The notes under the pieces were generated by a model. It was not told where the DNA came from. It did no database searches and saw only the letters and a list, made by a program, of their open reading frames with translations. A stretch of DNA of 64,000 nt, taken from Trichobilharzia regenti. Lineage: Eukaryota > Platyhelminthes > Trematoda > Strigeidida > Schistosomatidae. The number at the start of each line of letters is the position of its first letter. The stretch's first letter is position 1. Below are positions 29,397-40,970 of the stretch, piece after piece. The stretch is from assembly GCA_944472135.2 (NCBI GenBank), contig OX235265.1, positions 94,458,984-94,522,983 on the forward strand, read 5' to 3'. A program made the translations under genes and the position numbers.

Positions 29397-31352
29397 CTAG
29401 GTTGGAAAATCGTCGCAGAGTTCATTTGCTAACTTCCTTCTATCAGCTATATCCTCAAATCTGAACGGTAACACGCCCATGTCATTGTATCGTAGAATAT
29501 AGATGACCAACAAACACACGACATATCTCATCAACCAAGTATAGAAACAGAGTAATTTACACCAAAGATAATAACATTCAAATAGTAACTTGAAACTAGA
29601 AATGCCTTTATTCGTGCACGTCAATTTAACAATTACTCTCTCGTTTACACTTGGCTTATCCTCACTAAACTGACCATTGATATTTGTCCTTTCAAACGAA
29701 CTGATACTAGCATAGTCATTGGACAAGATACTTGAGTTGATGGGCGTCTTTTTCATTGTGGATGACAGCACCAACGACGACTGATTGATATCAGTTGATG
29801 AACTTAGCGGTGGATCAGAAGCTGTTCTTTTTCGGCTTTCAGATAGTTGTCCAACTGCAAGATTACCACCACTGCTGTCTTTCACTACTAGTTCGGGTTT
29901 AGCACTATCATCTGATGATAGGTGGGCTACACGCTGATCAATTACACTGACTGTCTCACAAGTATGCACACCTTCTGGAACTGCATCTGCGTTCAATTCT
30001 ACTTCACGTTGTAGTTGTACAGAACCTTTATTTAACTTAGCAGTAGTAGGCATATCCCTCATCTCATAATGATCAACCAAAGACAACTGTGAAGTATCAT
30101 GATCATTATCACGAATATTCACTTTACCGTCAACTTCATCATTTTCAAACTCTTTAATAACAGAAGTAGACAGTTTTGGTTCCTCCTCACAAATCATTAA
30201 AGGTTTTATATCTTCACTCTGACTAGTTATACTTTGTAAACTTGTGGAGTCAGAACTCCACTCTGAAGCAGTAACTCTATTCTGTGACACTCTATTCAAC
30301 AACGGCTTACCAGTTGCAACTACAGACTTCTTCACAACACCGTTATCGTCACACAATTCGGAGTCAGACCTGGAGTTTACATTTAGCTTATCACTGAACT
30401 TGCTCACTGGTTCACAGTTCACCTTTGTACGCACTTCTTGCAAACGTGTGAAACAAAACCGTGTTTGTCTTGCATCTTGTAACTTATCTGTTGAGGATGT
30501 ACTACGAAACCTGTTGCACTCACTAGGTCTATATGCATTACTATACATCATGGAGTCTTCTCGATATCCACCTCTCTGAGGCCTACTCGTCATCAATGAT
30601 TGCATTTCGATCTCAGACTGCTCTATTCTAGGGGTGAGATGTATTAGACTGGCGAACTTGCTCATAGATTGATTGACACAAGTATTTACCAGTTTCAGGA
30701 TATCATCAAACTTTGGCTCGATACCCTCATCCTCCATACGGGAGCTCATCTTCACCCACTTCCTTTGCAGTCGAGTAGGTAGGCGTCTTGCTATTACTTC
30801 TAGTATAAAACCCGAGTTGAGGTCACTCATGCGATTCATCGAAATCATTGCATTCTTGTAAATTAGCAAATTATCTAAAAACTCAGTGAGTGCCTTGGAG
30901 TCATCCTGTAGTTGACCACCATTACCCTTAACAGCCTCGAACAACTTCCCTGCAACCATCGAAGTTCTTCCAAACCTTTGACGTAATATGCTCATGGCCT
31001 CGTAGTAGCCCTCTTTTGGCTTCATAAACTTACAGCACTGTATAGCTCTTGCAGCATCTCCAGTGCAATATCTCATCAAATACATTAACTTCAATTCATC
31101 ATTTAATAAAAAACCACTCAACATGATCTCAAACTCCTTTACAAATTGTAAATAATCAGCCAGGTTTCCATCGAAACACCGTGGTTCAAATTTAGGGAGT
31201 TTGATGTTCCTATTATCCCTGAACGGCGAAACAGTAACATCAACCATGTCATGCTTAACATCAGACACATCGCTACAATTAACAGACAAGTCACCATGAC
31301 TTACTTTCCTGTTTGCATCCAAGACACTCTGTCCCTTCTTTGACCCAGGCAT
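29397..31352 (-). CDS. N2 651-aa Gag-derived protein with hydrophobic C-terminus
   Basis: The protein starts MPGSKKGQSV at 31352 and ends DDFPT. Residues 1-260 are BEL gag (DUF1759-like). At about 300-313 the gag zinc knuckle is degenerate: the second Cys is Arg and the His is also Arg in this copy (CFTRLQEVRTKVNC). Residues 320-565 are acidic and Ser/Thr rich with no recognised domain. The last 85 residues align with the linker between RNase H and integrase of the autonomous element, but residues about 587-622 have become strongly hydrophobic (CKLLCFYTWLMRYVVCLLV). The final DDFPT matches the autonomous polyprotein end. It has no enzymatic domain. A capsid or dominant-interfering role is possible but unproven. 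Confidence 0.78.
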   Translation of the reverse strand: MPGSKKGQSVLDANRKVSHGDLSVNCSDVSDVKHDMVDVTVSPFRDNRNIKLPKFEPRCFDGNLADYLQFVKEFEIMLSGFLLNDELKLMYLMRYCTGDAARAIQCCKFMKPKEGYYEAMSILRQRFGRTSMVAGKLFEAVKGNGGQLQDDSKALTEFLDNLLIYKNAMISMNRMSDLNSGFILEVIARRLPTRLQRKWVKMSSRMEDEGIEPKFDDILKLVNTCVNQSMSKFASLIHLTPRIEQSEIEMQSLMTSRPQRGGYREDSMMYSNAYRPSECNRFRSTSSTDKLQDARQTRFCFTRLQEVRTKVNCEPVSKFSDKLNVNSRSDSELCDDNGVVKKSVVATGKPLLNRVSQNRVTASEWSSDSTSLQSITSQSEDIKPLMICEEEPKLSTSVIKEFENDEVDGKVNIRDNDHDTSQLSLVDHYEMRDMPTTAKLNKGSVQLQREVELNADAVPEGVHTCETVSVIDQRVAHLSSDDSAKPELVVKDSSGGNLAVGQLSESRKRTASDPPLSSSTDINQSSLVLSSTMKKTPINSSILSNDYASISSFERTNINGQFSEDKPSVNERVIVKLTCTNKGISSFKLLFECYYLWCKLLCFYTWLMRYVVCLLVIYILRYNDMGVLPFRFEDIADRRKLANELCDDFPT

Positions 31353-31496
31353 TGTTGAACTTGACCCAATTCCAAAAACGTTCCAGATATTGCTTGTTCA
31401 AAGAGGACTTGACCGGCACGAGGAAAGATGAACGGTGATTATCCAAACTTTCACCAACTGTTTGAATCCGCCAGATCTGTTTCCATCGTCAGAAAC
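31353..31496 (-). other. 5' leader of nested N2 element
   Basis: The 144-bp untranslated leader sits between the 5' LTR and the gag start. A stretch TGGCGGATTCAGACA occurs within it; it begins with TGG but lies about 27 bases from the LTR, so its use as a primer-binding site is uncertain. Confidence 0.4.
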
Positions 31497-31854
31497 TGTC
31501 AGTCACGTCTCATAAACCGTTAATGCCCAGCTCTCGCTACGCTCGGGCCCACGCTCTTCCTTGCAGTTTTTCAGAAACGCTTAATAGTAACGGACGCGAA
31601 AACCAAAACACCGATTGGCCGCTTGGGAATTCTTTATTGTTACACCAACATATAAAAAGAATAATTGAACTAAGGTTTGAAAACAAATATTACAATAATA
31701 AATCATTGTATTACTTCTGACGATGTTTCACTCTTCTTTCTGAACAGCGACCGATGAGATGATGACTGTCGTATTGATGCCTCCGCGAAAATTGGGGAAG
31801 TTTGTTTGAGCAAACAACCAAGAATAGATCGTTCAATCTTCAACTCCATTGACA
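31497..31854 (-). repeat. 5' LTR of nested N2 element; start of 3970-bp unit 1
   Basis: 358 bp in minus orientation, directly followed by the target duplicate GGTGG and plus-strand N2 coding sequence. The same LTR-to-coding junction recurs at 35824/35825 and 39794/39795, spaced exactly 3970 bp. Confidence 0.9.
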
Positions 31855-31859
31855 GGTGG

Positions 31860-33030
31860 ATATCGAGAAGACTCCATGATGTATAGTAATGCATATAGAC
31901 CTAGTGAGTGCAACAGGTTTCGTAGTAAATCCTCAACAGATAAGTTACAAGATGCAAGACAAACACGGTTTTGTTTCACACGTTTGCAAGAAGTGCGTAC
32001 AAAGGTGAACTGTGAACCAGTGAGCAAGTTCAGTGATAAGCTAAATGTAAACTCCAGGTCTGACTCCGAATTGTGTGACGATAACGGTGTTGTGAAGAAG
32101 TCTGTAGTTGCAACTGGTAAGCCGTTGTTGAATAGAGTGTCACAGAATAGAGTTACTGCTTCAGAGTGGAGTTCTGACTCCACAAGTTTACAAAGTATAA
32201 CTAGTCAGAGTGAAGATATAAAACCTTTAATGATTTGTGAGGAGGAACCAAAACTGTCTACTTCTGTTATTAAAGAGTTTGAAAATGATGAAGTTGACGG
32301 TAAAGTGAATATTCGTGATAATGATCATGATACTTCACAGTTGTCTTTGGTTGATCATTATGAGATGAGGGATATGCCTACTACTGCTAAGTTAAATAAA
32401 GGTTCTGTACAACTACAACGTGAAGTAGAATTGAACGCAGATGCAGTTCCAGAAGGTGTGCATACTTGTGAGACAGTCAGTGTAATTGATCAGCGTGTAG
32501 CCCACCTATCATCAGATGATAGTGCTAAACCCGAACTAGTAGTGAAAGACAGCAGTGGTGGTAATCTTGCAGTTGGACAACTATCTGAAAGCCGAAAAAG
32601 AACAGCTTCTGATCCACCGCTAAGTTCATCAACTGATATCAATCAGTCGTCGTTGGTGCTGTCATCCACAATGAAAAAGACGCCCATCAACTCAAGTATC
32701 TTGTCCAATGACTATGCTAGTATCAGTTCGTTTGAAAGGACAAATATCAATGGTCAGTTTAGTGAGGATAAGCCAAGTGTAAACGAGAGAGTAATTGTTA
32801 AATTGACGTGCACGAATAAAGGCATTTCTAGTTTCAAGTTACTATTTGAATGTTATTATCTTTGGTGTAAATTACTCTGTTTCTATACTTGGTTGATGAG
32901 ATATGTCGTGTGTTTGTTGGTCATCTATATTCTACGATACAATGACATGGGCGTGTTACCGTTCAGATTTGAGGATATAGCTGATAGAAGGAAGTTAGCA
33001 AATGAACTCTGCGACGATTTTCCAACCTAG
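31860..33030 (+). pseudogene. N2 downstream coding half (outer element)
   Basis: This is the continuation of the gag started at 27105, from the residues ATATCGAG onward to DDFPT and TAG at 33028-33030. It stays open throughout but has no start codon at the junction; the first ATG is 31876. It encodes the degenerate knuckle (CFTRLQEV), the acidic middle and the hydrophobic pol-derived C-terminus, about 390 residues. The two halves are separated by nearly 4 kb of inverted element, so no full-length product is expected from this copy. Confidence 0.8.
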
Positions 33031-34178
33031 AGCGTCAACCTGAGAAGGGTTGTAGGCATACTGCTGTAAGTCCTACAATTCTTCAAAGGGTAGCGCATCA
33101 ATGAGCAGCCCAATGTGCTCGGTGTGTGATTTTGTACATATGTTCATATTGTATATACTGAATTGATATCATCTGTCATCTAGCTGTTGTTAATTCTATT
33201 TGTGTCCGGACGACTTCCACTTGGATTATCAACCTGAGAAGGAATGTAGGCGTACTGCTGTAAGTCCTACAGTTCTTCAAGGGTAGTTTGTCATGCTGGA
33301 ATCCACAACATTTGATGTGTTGATTTAACTTATGTTTGTGTTAAATAATTGTGAGTTCCAATTGATGTAATTGTTGGTGAATCTTGTTTGTGTCCGGACA
33401 TCCCACAAATTACAATCGTCAACCTGAGAATGGTTGTAGGCGTACTGGTGTAAGTCCTGCAATTCTTCAAAGGAATTCCACCAAGACATGATCGGCGAGG
33501 TTGTTTGTACTATTTGTATATACGTGTGGTGTGTCATAGCAATTGGTGTATTTTGGATTCATTGTGTTTACTTGTTGTTTTCGTATCTTGTTGTTATTGC
33601 GTAATTTTGTTAAAATTTTCGTCGTGATTACTTCTGAAGTTGTTTCGAGTCTTCTACATCCATGAATGAATTGATTGATGTTAGAGACAGCAGATGGGTC
33701 GTATACGCCGGGGAGGCTAGGCTATTGCTGAGAATGAAATGCACACGGAGATAAATTGTTAGCTGCGGTCCGACACGCCGGGGAGAAAGAGTGTAAACGG
33801 CTGAGGCTCGCATACATCACCGTTATTAGAACTGAGGCAGAATGAGTGACAAGCGACTGCAGAGATAATTGGTAGTGAGTGGATAAGAGGATGTGCGTAG
33901 AGTGTCATGAGTTGGTGCCATGGTCACGTTGCATTCTGCAAGAGTCATTCTAGCAAGTGGCGATTGTGTTGCAAGATGTCAAGAGGAGGTCTCTGTCTGG
34001 AGGCGCAGGTCGTCAGCGATGTGTGAGATTGTGCTGTGGGTATGCTTGTGGTGTGTTGGCTTTTCTGCTTGTTTTCCATTTCAGCTCTGTCCGTGTGACC
34101 CAGGTTCGCAATGGCATCCAAGTCAACGTGCATTGGTCGTGATGGAAAAAAGGGTTGGATCCCTTTTTTGCCGGGGAG
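33031..34178 (+). promoter_or_regulatory. N2 3' region with three RNA hairpins (unit 1)
   Basis: Hairpin A pairs 33044-33056 with 33072-33084, hairpin B 33238-33250 with 33266-33278, and hairpin C 33428-33440 with 33456-33468. Hairpin A has loop CATACTGCTGTAAGT, one base different from copy I. The polypurine GCCGGGGAG (34170-34178) and the AAAAAAGGG/CCCTTTTTT stem precede the LTR. No gene is seen in the stretch. Confidence 0.7.
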
Positions 34179-34537
34179 TGTCAATGGAGTTGAAGATTGA
34201 ACGATCAATTCTTGATTGTTTGCTCAAACCAACTTCCCCATAATTTTCGCGGAGGCATCAATACGACAGTCATCGTCTCATCGGTCGCTGTTCAGAAAGA
34301 AGTGTGAAACATTTTCAGAAGTAATCTAATGATTTATTATTGTAATATTTGTTTTCAAACCTTAGTTCACTTACTCTTTTTATATGTTGGTGTAGCAGTA
34401 AAGAAATATCAAGCGGCAGATCGGCGATTTGGCTTTCGCGTCCCTTATAACTAAGCTTTTCTGAAATCTTCAAGGAACAGCGTGGGCCCGAGCGTAGCAA
34501 GAGCTGTGCATTGATGGTTTATGAGACGTGGTTGACA
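34179..34537 (+). repeat. LTR in plus orientation, joined to inverted gag (unit 1)
   Basis: 359 bp. Its 3' end is followed by CCACCACTCT, the reverse complement of the gag/LTR junction at 27889/27890. It therefore doubles as the 3' LTR of the outer element and as one side of an inversion junction. Confidence 0.9.
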
Positions 34538-35322
34538 CCACCACTCTGTGGCCTATTCGTCATCAATGATTGCGTTTTACCCTCAGACTGCTCTATTCTA
34601 GGGGTGAGATTCAATATACTGGCAAACTTGCTCCTAGATAGACTGATGCTATCTTTTACTAGTTTCAGGATATCATCAAACTTTGGCTCGATACCCTCAT
34701 CCTCCATACGGGAGCTCATCTTCACCCACTTCCTTTGCAGTCGAGTAGGTAGGCGTCTTGCTATTACTTCTAGTATAAAACCCGAGTTGAGGTCACTCAT
34801 GCGATTCATCGAAATCATTGCATTCTTGTAAATTAGCAAATTATCTAAAAACTCAGTGAGTGCCTTGGAGTCATCCTGTAGTTGACCACCATTACCCTTA
34901 ACAGCCTCGAACAACTTCCCTGCAACCATCGAAGTTCTTCCAAACCTTTGACGTAATATGCTCATGGCCTCGTAGTAGCCCTCTTTTGGCTTCATAAACT
35001 TACAGCACTGTATAGCTCTTGAAGCATCTCCAGTGCAACACCACATTAAATAAATTAACTTCAATTCATCATTTAATAAAAAACCACTCAACATGATCTC
35101 AAACTCCTTTACAAATTGTAAATAATCAGCCAGGTTTCCATCGAAACACCGTGGTTCAAATTTAGGGAGTTTGATGTTCCTATTATCCCTGAACGGCGAA
35201 ACAGTAACATCAACCATGTCATGCTTAACATCAGACACATCGCTACAATTAACAGACAAGTCACCATGACTTACTTTCCTGTTTGCATCCAAGACACTCT
35301 GTCCCTTCTTTGACCCAGGCAT
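34538..35322 (-). pseudogene. N2 gag N-terminal half, inverted (unit 1)
   Basis: On the minus strand this reads MPGSKKGQSV from 35322 through about 262 gag residues and stops five codons inside the LTR at 34519. It has the same breakpoint as 27889. A few substitutions separate it from the other halves, for example WCCTGDAS here and RYCTGDAA in the outer copy. It is an incomplete gag without knuckle or downstream half. Its own LTR (35467-35824) would drive it toward the plus-strand LTR. Confidence 0.85.
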
Positions 35323-35466
35323 TGTTGAACTTGACCCAATTCCAAAAACGTTCCAGATATTGCTTGTTCAAAGAGGACTTGACCGGCACGAGGAAAGATG
35401 AACGGTGATTATCCAAACTTTCACCAACTGTCTGAATCCGCCAGATCTGTTTCCATCGTCAGAAAC
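35323..35466 (-). other. Inverted N2 leader (unit 1)
   Basis: 144-bp untranslated leader between the minus-strand LTR and inverted gag; same sequence as 31353-31496 apart from rare substitutions. Confidence 0.55.
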
Positions 35467-35824
35467 TGTCAGTCACGTCTCATAAACCGTTAATGCCCAG
35501 CTCTTGCTACGCTCGGGCCCACGCTCTTCCTTGCAGTTTTTCAGAAACGCTTAATAGTAACGGACGCGAAAACCAAAACACCGATTGGCCGCTTGGGAAT
35601 TCTTTATTGTTACACCAACATATAAAAAGAATAATTGAACTAAGGTTTGAAAACAAATATTACAATAATAAATCATTGTATTACTTCTGACGATGTTTCA
35701 CTCTTCTTTCTGAACAGCGACCGATGAGATGATGACTGTCGTATTGATGCCTCCGCGAAAATTGGGGAAGTTTGTTTGAGCAAAGAACCAAGAATAGATC
35801 GTTCAATGTTCAACTCCATTGACA
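35467..35824 (-). repeat. LTR in minus orientation, start of 3970-bp unit 2
   Basis: 358 bp, exactly 3970 bp after 31497. It serves the inverted gag on its left and abuts GGTGG and plus-strand coding sequence on its right. Confidence 0.9.
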
Positions 35825-37000
35825 GGTGGATATCGAGAAGACTCCATGATGTATAGTAATGCATATAGACCTAGTGTTTGCAACAGGTTTCGTAGTAAAT
35901 CCTCAACAGATAAGTTACAAGATGCAAGACAACCACGGTTTTGTTTCACACGTGTGAAAGAGGTGCATACAGAAGTGAACTGTGAACCAGTGAGCAAGTT
36001 CAGTGATAAGCTAAATGTAAACTCCAGGTCTGACTCCGAATTGTGTGACGATAACGGTGTTGTGAAGAAGTCTGTAGTTGCAACTGGTAAGCCGTTGTTG
36101 AATAGAGTGTCACAGAATAGAGTTACTGCTTCAGAGTGCTGTTCTGACTCCACAAGTTTACAAAGTATAACTAGTCAGAGTGAAGATATAAAACCTTTAA
36201 TGATTTGTGAGGAGGAACCAAAACTGTCTACTTCTGTTATTAAAGAGTTTGAAAATGATGAAGTTTACGGTAAAGTGAATATTCGTGATAATGATCATGA
36301 TACTTCACAGTTGTCTTTGGTTGATCATTATGAGATGAGGGATATGCCTACTACTGCTAAGTTAAATAAAGGTTCTGTACAACTACAACGTGAAGTAGAA
36401 TTGAACGCAGATGCAGTTCCAGAAGGTGTGCATACTTGTGAGACAGTCAGTGTAATTGATCAGCGTGCAGCCCACCTATCATCAGATGATAGTGCTAAAC
36501 CCGAACTAGTAGTGAAAGACAGCAGTGGTGGTAATCTTGCAGTTGGACAACTATCTGAAAGCCGAAAAAGAACAGCTTCTGATCCACCGCTAAATTCATC
36601 AACTGATATCAATCAGTCGTCGTTGGTGCTGTCATCCACAATGAAAAAGACGCCCATCAACTCAAGTATCTTGTCCAATGACTATGCTAGTATCAGTTCG
36701 TTTGATAGGACAAATATCAATGGTCAGTTTAGTGAGGATAAGCCAAGTGTAAACGAGAGAGTAATTGTTAAATTGACGTGCACGAATAAAGGCATTTCTA
36801 GTTTCAAGTTACTATTTGAATGTTATTATCTTTGGTGTAAATTACTCTGTTTCTATACTTGGTTGATGAGATATGTCGTGTGTTTGTTGGTCATCTATAT
36901 TCTACGATACAATGACATGGGCGTGTTACCGTTCAGATTTGAGGATATAGCTGATAGAAGGAAGTTAGCAAATGAACTCTGCGACGATTTTCCAACCTAG
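35825..37000 (+). pseudogene. N2 downstream coding half (unit 2)
   Basis: It is open from the GGTGG junction to TAG at 36998-37000 without an ATG at the junction. It encodes the same degenerate knuckle (CFTRVKEVHTEVNC: His kept, second Cys replaced by Arg), acidic middle and hydrophobic tail. It carries private changes, such as VYGKV for VDGKV and SFDRT for SFERT. That all three downstream halves remain open suggests youth rather than proof of function. Confidence 0.78.
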
Positions 37001-38148
37001 AGCGTCAACCTGAGAAGGGTTGTAGGCATACTGCTGTAAGTCCTACAATTCTTCAAAGGGTAGCGCATCAATGAGCAGCCCAATGTGCTCGGTGTGTGAT
37101 TTTGTACATATGTTCATATTGTATATACTGAATTGATATCATCTGTCATCTAGCTGTTGTTAATTCTATTTGTGTCCGGACGACTTCCACTTGGATTATC
37201 AACCTGAGAAGGAATGTAGGCGTACTGCTGTAAGTCCTACAGTTCTTCAAGGGTAGTTTGTCATGCTGGAATCCACAACATTTGATGTGTTGATTTAACT
37301 TATGTTTGTGTTAAATAATTGTGAGTTCCAATTGATGTAATTGTTGGTGAATCTTGTTTGTGTCCGGACATCCCACAAATTACAATCGTCAACCTGAGAA
37401 TGGTTGTAGGCGTACTGGTGTAAGTCCTGCAATTCTTCAAAGGAATTCCACCAAGACATGATCGGCGAGGTTGTTTGTACTATTTGTATATACGTGTGGT
37501 GTGTCATAGCAATTGGTGTATTTTGGATTCATTGTGTTTACTTGTTGTTTTCGTATCTTGTTGTTATTGCGTAATTTTGTTAAAATTTTCGTCGTGATTA
37601 CTTCTGAAGTTGTTTCGAGTCTTCTACATCCATGAATGAATTGATTGATGTTAGAGACAGCAGATGGGTCGTATACGCCGGGGAGGCTAGGCTATTGCTG
37701 AGAATGAAATGCACACGGAGATAAATTGTTAGCTGCGGTCCGACACGCCAGGGAGAAAGAGTGTAAACGGCTGAGGCTCGCATACATCACCGTTATTAGA
37801 ACTGAGGCAGAATGAGTGACAAGCGACTGCAGAGATAATTGGTAATGAGTAGATAAGAGGATGTGCGTAGAGTGTCATGAGTTGGTGCCATGGTCACGTT
37901 GCATTCTGCAAGAGTCATTCTAGCAAGTGGCGATTGTGTTGCAAGATGTCAAGAGGAGGTCTCTGTCTGGAGGCGCAGGTCGTCAGCGATGTGTGAGATT
38001 GTGCTGTGGGTATGCTTGTGGTGTGTTGGCTTTTCTGTTTGTTTTCCATTTCAGCTCTGTCCGTGTGACCCAGGTTCGCAATGGCATCCAAGTCAACGTG
38101 CATTGGTCGTGAAGGAAAAAAGGGTTGGATCCCTTTTTTGCCGGGGAG
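37001..38148 (+). promoter_or_regulatory. N2 3' region with three RNA hairpins (unit 2)
   Basis: It is equivalent to 33031-34178, shifted by 3970. Hairpins A, B and C fall at about 37014-37054, 37208-37248 and 37398-37438. The polypurine tract ends at 38148. No gene is seen. Confidence 0.68.
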
Positions 38149-38507
38149 TGTCAATGGAGTTGAAGATTGAACGATCAATTCTTGATTGTTTGCTCAAATC
38201 AACTTCCCCATAATTTTCGCGGAGGCATCAATACGACAGTCATCGTCTCATCGGTCGCTGTTCAGAAAGAAGAGTGAAACACCATCAGAAGTAATCTTAT
38301 GATTTATTATTGTAATATTTGTTTTCAAACCTTAGTTCACTTATTTTTTTTATATGTTGGTGTAACAATAAATAAATATCAAGCGGCAGATCGGCGATTT
38401 GGTTTTCGCGTCCCTTATAACTAAGCGTTTCTGAAATCTTCAAGGAACAGCGTGGGCCCGAGCGTAGCGAGAGCTGGGCATTAACGGTTTATGAGACGTG
38501 ATTGACA
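38149..38507 (+). repeat. LTR in plus orientation (unit 2)
   Basis: 359 bp, followed by CCACCACTCT and inverted gag, as in unit 1. Confidence 0.9.
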
Positions 38508-39292
38508 CCACCACTCTGTGGCCTATTCGTCATCAATGATTGCGTTTCGATCTCAGACTGCTCTATTCTAGGGGTGAGATTCAATATACTGGCAAACTTG
38601 CTCCTAGATAGACTGATGCTATCTTTTACTAGTTTCAGGATATCATCAAACTTTGGCTCGATACCCTCATCCTCCATACGGGAGCTCATCTTCACCCACT
38701 TCCTTTGCAGTCGAGTAGGTAGGCGTCTTGCTATTACTTCTAGTATAAAACCCGAGTTGAGGTCACTCATGCGATTCATCGAAATCATTGCATTCTTGTA
38801 AATTAGCAAATTATCTAAAAACTCAGTGAGTGCCTTGGAGTCATCCTGTAGTTGACCACCATTACCCTTAACAGCCTCGAACAACTTCCCTGCAACCATC
38901 GAAGTTCTTCCAAACCTTTGACGTAATATGCTCATGGCCTCGTAGTAGCCCTCTTTTGGCTTCATAAACTTACAGCACTGTATAGCTCTTGCAGCATCTC
39001 CAGTGCAACACCACATTAAATACATTAACTTCAATTCATCATTTAATAAAAAACCACTCAACATGATCTCAAACTCCTTTACAAATTGTAAATAATCAGC
39101 CAGGTTTCCATCGAAACACCGTGGTTCAAATTTAGGGAGTTTGATGTTCCTATTATCCCTGAACGGCGAAACAGTAACATCAACCATGTCATGCTTAACA
39201 TCAGACACATCGTTACAATTAACAGACAAGTCACCATGACTTACTTTCCTGTTTGCATCCAAGACACTCTGTCCCTTCTTTGACCCAGGCAT
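38508..39292 (-). pseudogene. N2 gag N-terminal half, inverted (unit 2)
   Basis: It reads MPGSKKGQSV from 39292 on the minus strand through the same 262 residues and breakpoint as in unit 1. It has its own variants (SEIETQSLM versus SEGKTQSLM; VNCNDVSD versus VNCSDVSD), some shared with other BEL copies here, which points to exchange between copies. It lacks the knuckle and the downstream half. Confidence 0.85.
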
Positions 39293-39436
39293 TGTTGAAC
39301 TTGACCCAATTCCAAAAACGTTCCAGATATTGCTTGTTCAAAGAGGACTTGACCGGCACGAGGAAAGATGAACGGTGATTATCCAAACTTTCACCAACTG
39401 TCTGAATCCGCCAGATCTGTTTCCATCGTCAGAAAC
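39293..39436 (-). other. Inverted N2 leader (unit 2)
   Basis: 144-bp leader as in unit 1; nothing else seen. Confidence 0.5.
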
Positions 39437-39794
39437 TGTCAGTCACGTCTCATAAACCGTTAATGCCCAGCTCTCGCTACGCTCGGGCCCACGCTCTTCC
39501 TTGCAGTTTTTCAGAAACGCTTAATAGTAACGGACGCGAAAACCAAAACACCGATTGGCCGCTTGGGAATTCTTTATTGTTACACCAACATATAAAAAGA
39601 ATAATTGAACTAAGGTTTGAAAACAAATATTACAATAATAAATCATTGTATTACTTCTGACGATGTTTCACTCTTCTTTCTGAACAGCGACCGATGAGAT
39701 GATGACTGTCGTATTGATGCCTCCGCGAAAATTGGGGAAGTTTGTTTGAGCAAAGAACCAAGAATAGATCGTTCAATGTTCAACTCCATTGACA
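39437..39794 (-). repeat. LTR in minus orientation, start of 3970-bp unit 3
   Basis: 358 bp, exactly 3970 bp after 35467, with the same GGTGG junction on its right. Confidence 0.9.
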
Positions 39795-40970
39795 GGTGGA
39801 TATCGAGAAGACTCCATGATGTATAGTAATGCATATAGACCTAGTGTTTGCAACAGGTTTCGTAGTAAATCCTCAACAGATAAGTTACAAGATGCAAGAC
39901 AAACACGGTTTTGTTTCACACGTGTGAAAGAGGTGCATACAGAAGTGAACTGTGAACCAGTGAGCAAGTTCAGTGATAAGCTAAATGTAAACTCCAGGTC
40001 TGACTCCGAATTGTGTGACGATAACGGTGTTGTGAAGAAGTCTGTAGTTGCAACTGGTAAGCCGTTGTTGAATAGAGTGTCACAGAATAGAGTTACTGCT
40101 TCAGAGTGCAGTTCTGACTCCACAAGTTTACAAAGTATAACTAGTCAGAGTGAAGATATAAAACCTTTAATGATTTGTGAGGAGGAACCAAAACTGTCTA
40201 CTTCTGTTATTAAAGAGTTTGAAAATGATGAAGTTGACGGTAAAGTGAATATTCGTGATAATGATCATGATACTTCACAGTTGTCTTTGGTTGATCATTA
40301 TGAGATGAGGGATATGCCTACTACTGCTAAGTTAAATAAAGGTTCTGTACAACTACAACGTGAAGTAGAATTGAACGCAGATGCAGTTCCAGAAGGTGTG
40401 CATACTTGTGAGACAGTCAGTGTAATTGATCAGCGTGTAGCCCACCTATCATCAGATGATAGTGCTAAACCCGAACTAGTAGTGAAAGACAGCAGTGGTG
40501 GTAATCTTGCAGTTGGACAACTATCTGAAAGCCGAAAAAGAACAGCTTCTGATCCACCGCTAAATTCATCAACTGATATCAATCAGTCGTCGTTGGTGCT
40601 GTCATCCACAATGAAAAAGACGCCCATCAACTCAAGTATCTTGTCCAATGACTATGCTAGTATCAGTTCGTTTGAAAGGACAAATATCAATGGTCAGTTT
40701 AGTGAGGATAAGCCAAGTGTAAACGAGAGAGTAATTGTTAAATTGACGTGCACGAATAAAGGCATTTCTAGTTTCAAGTTACTATTTGAATGTTATTATC
40801 TTTGGTGTAAATTACTCTGTTTCTATACTTGGTTGATGAGATATGTCGTGTGTTTGTTGGTCATCTATATTCTACGATACAATGACATGGGCGTGTTACC
40901 GTTCAGATTTGAGGATATAGCTGATAGAAGGAAGTTAGCAAATGAACTCTGCGACGATTTTCCAACCTAG
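39795..40970 (+). pseudogene. N2 downstream coding half (unit 3)
   Basis: It is open to TAG at 40968-40970 with no ATG at the junction. It is nearly the same as in unit 2, with the knuckle remnant CFTRVKEVHTEVNC, the acidic middle and the hydrophobic tail ending in DDFPT. It differs from unit 2 at a handful of codons where it agrees with unit 1 (VDGKV, SFERT). Confidence 0.78.

Larger units (their letters stand above)
27890..31854 (-). mobile_element. Nested N2 element in inverse orientation, complete
   Basis: This 3965-bp copy has its 3' LTR at 27890-28248, its coding region at 29397-31352 and its 5' LTR at 31497-31854, all on the minus strand. Target duplication GGTGG flanks it. It is the only N2 copy in the window with an uninterrupted 651-codon ORF. 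Confidence 0.88.
26603..34537 (+). mobile_element. Non-autonomous BEL element (family N2) with a nested inverted copy
   Basis: The outer element on the plus strand runs from LTR 26603-26960 through a gag half (27105-27889) and the downstream half (31860-33030) to LTR 34179-34537. It is interrupted by a complete minus-strand copy of the same family at 27890-31854. The 5-bp duplication GGTGG at 27885-27889 and 31855-31859 shows that the inner copy arrived by integrase-type insertion. Neither copy encodes protease, RT or integrase. Confidence 0.85.

Noticed and set aside
31849..33030. Independent 393-codon gene starting at the LTR junction
   Set aside because: No ATG at the junction (TTG), and the frame is the severed second half of the 651-codon gene; the same applies at 35819 and 39789.
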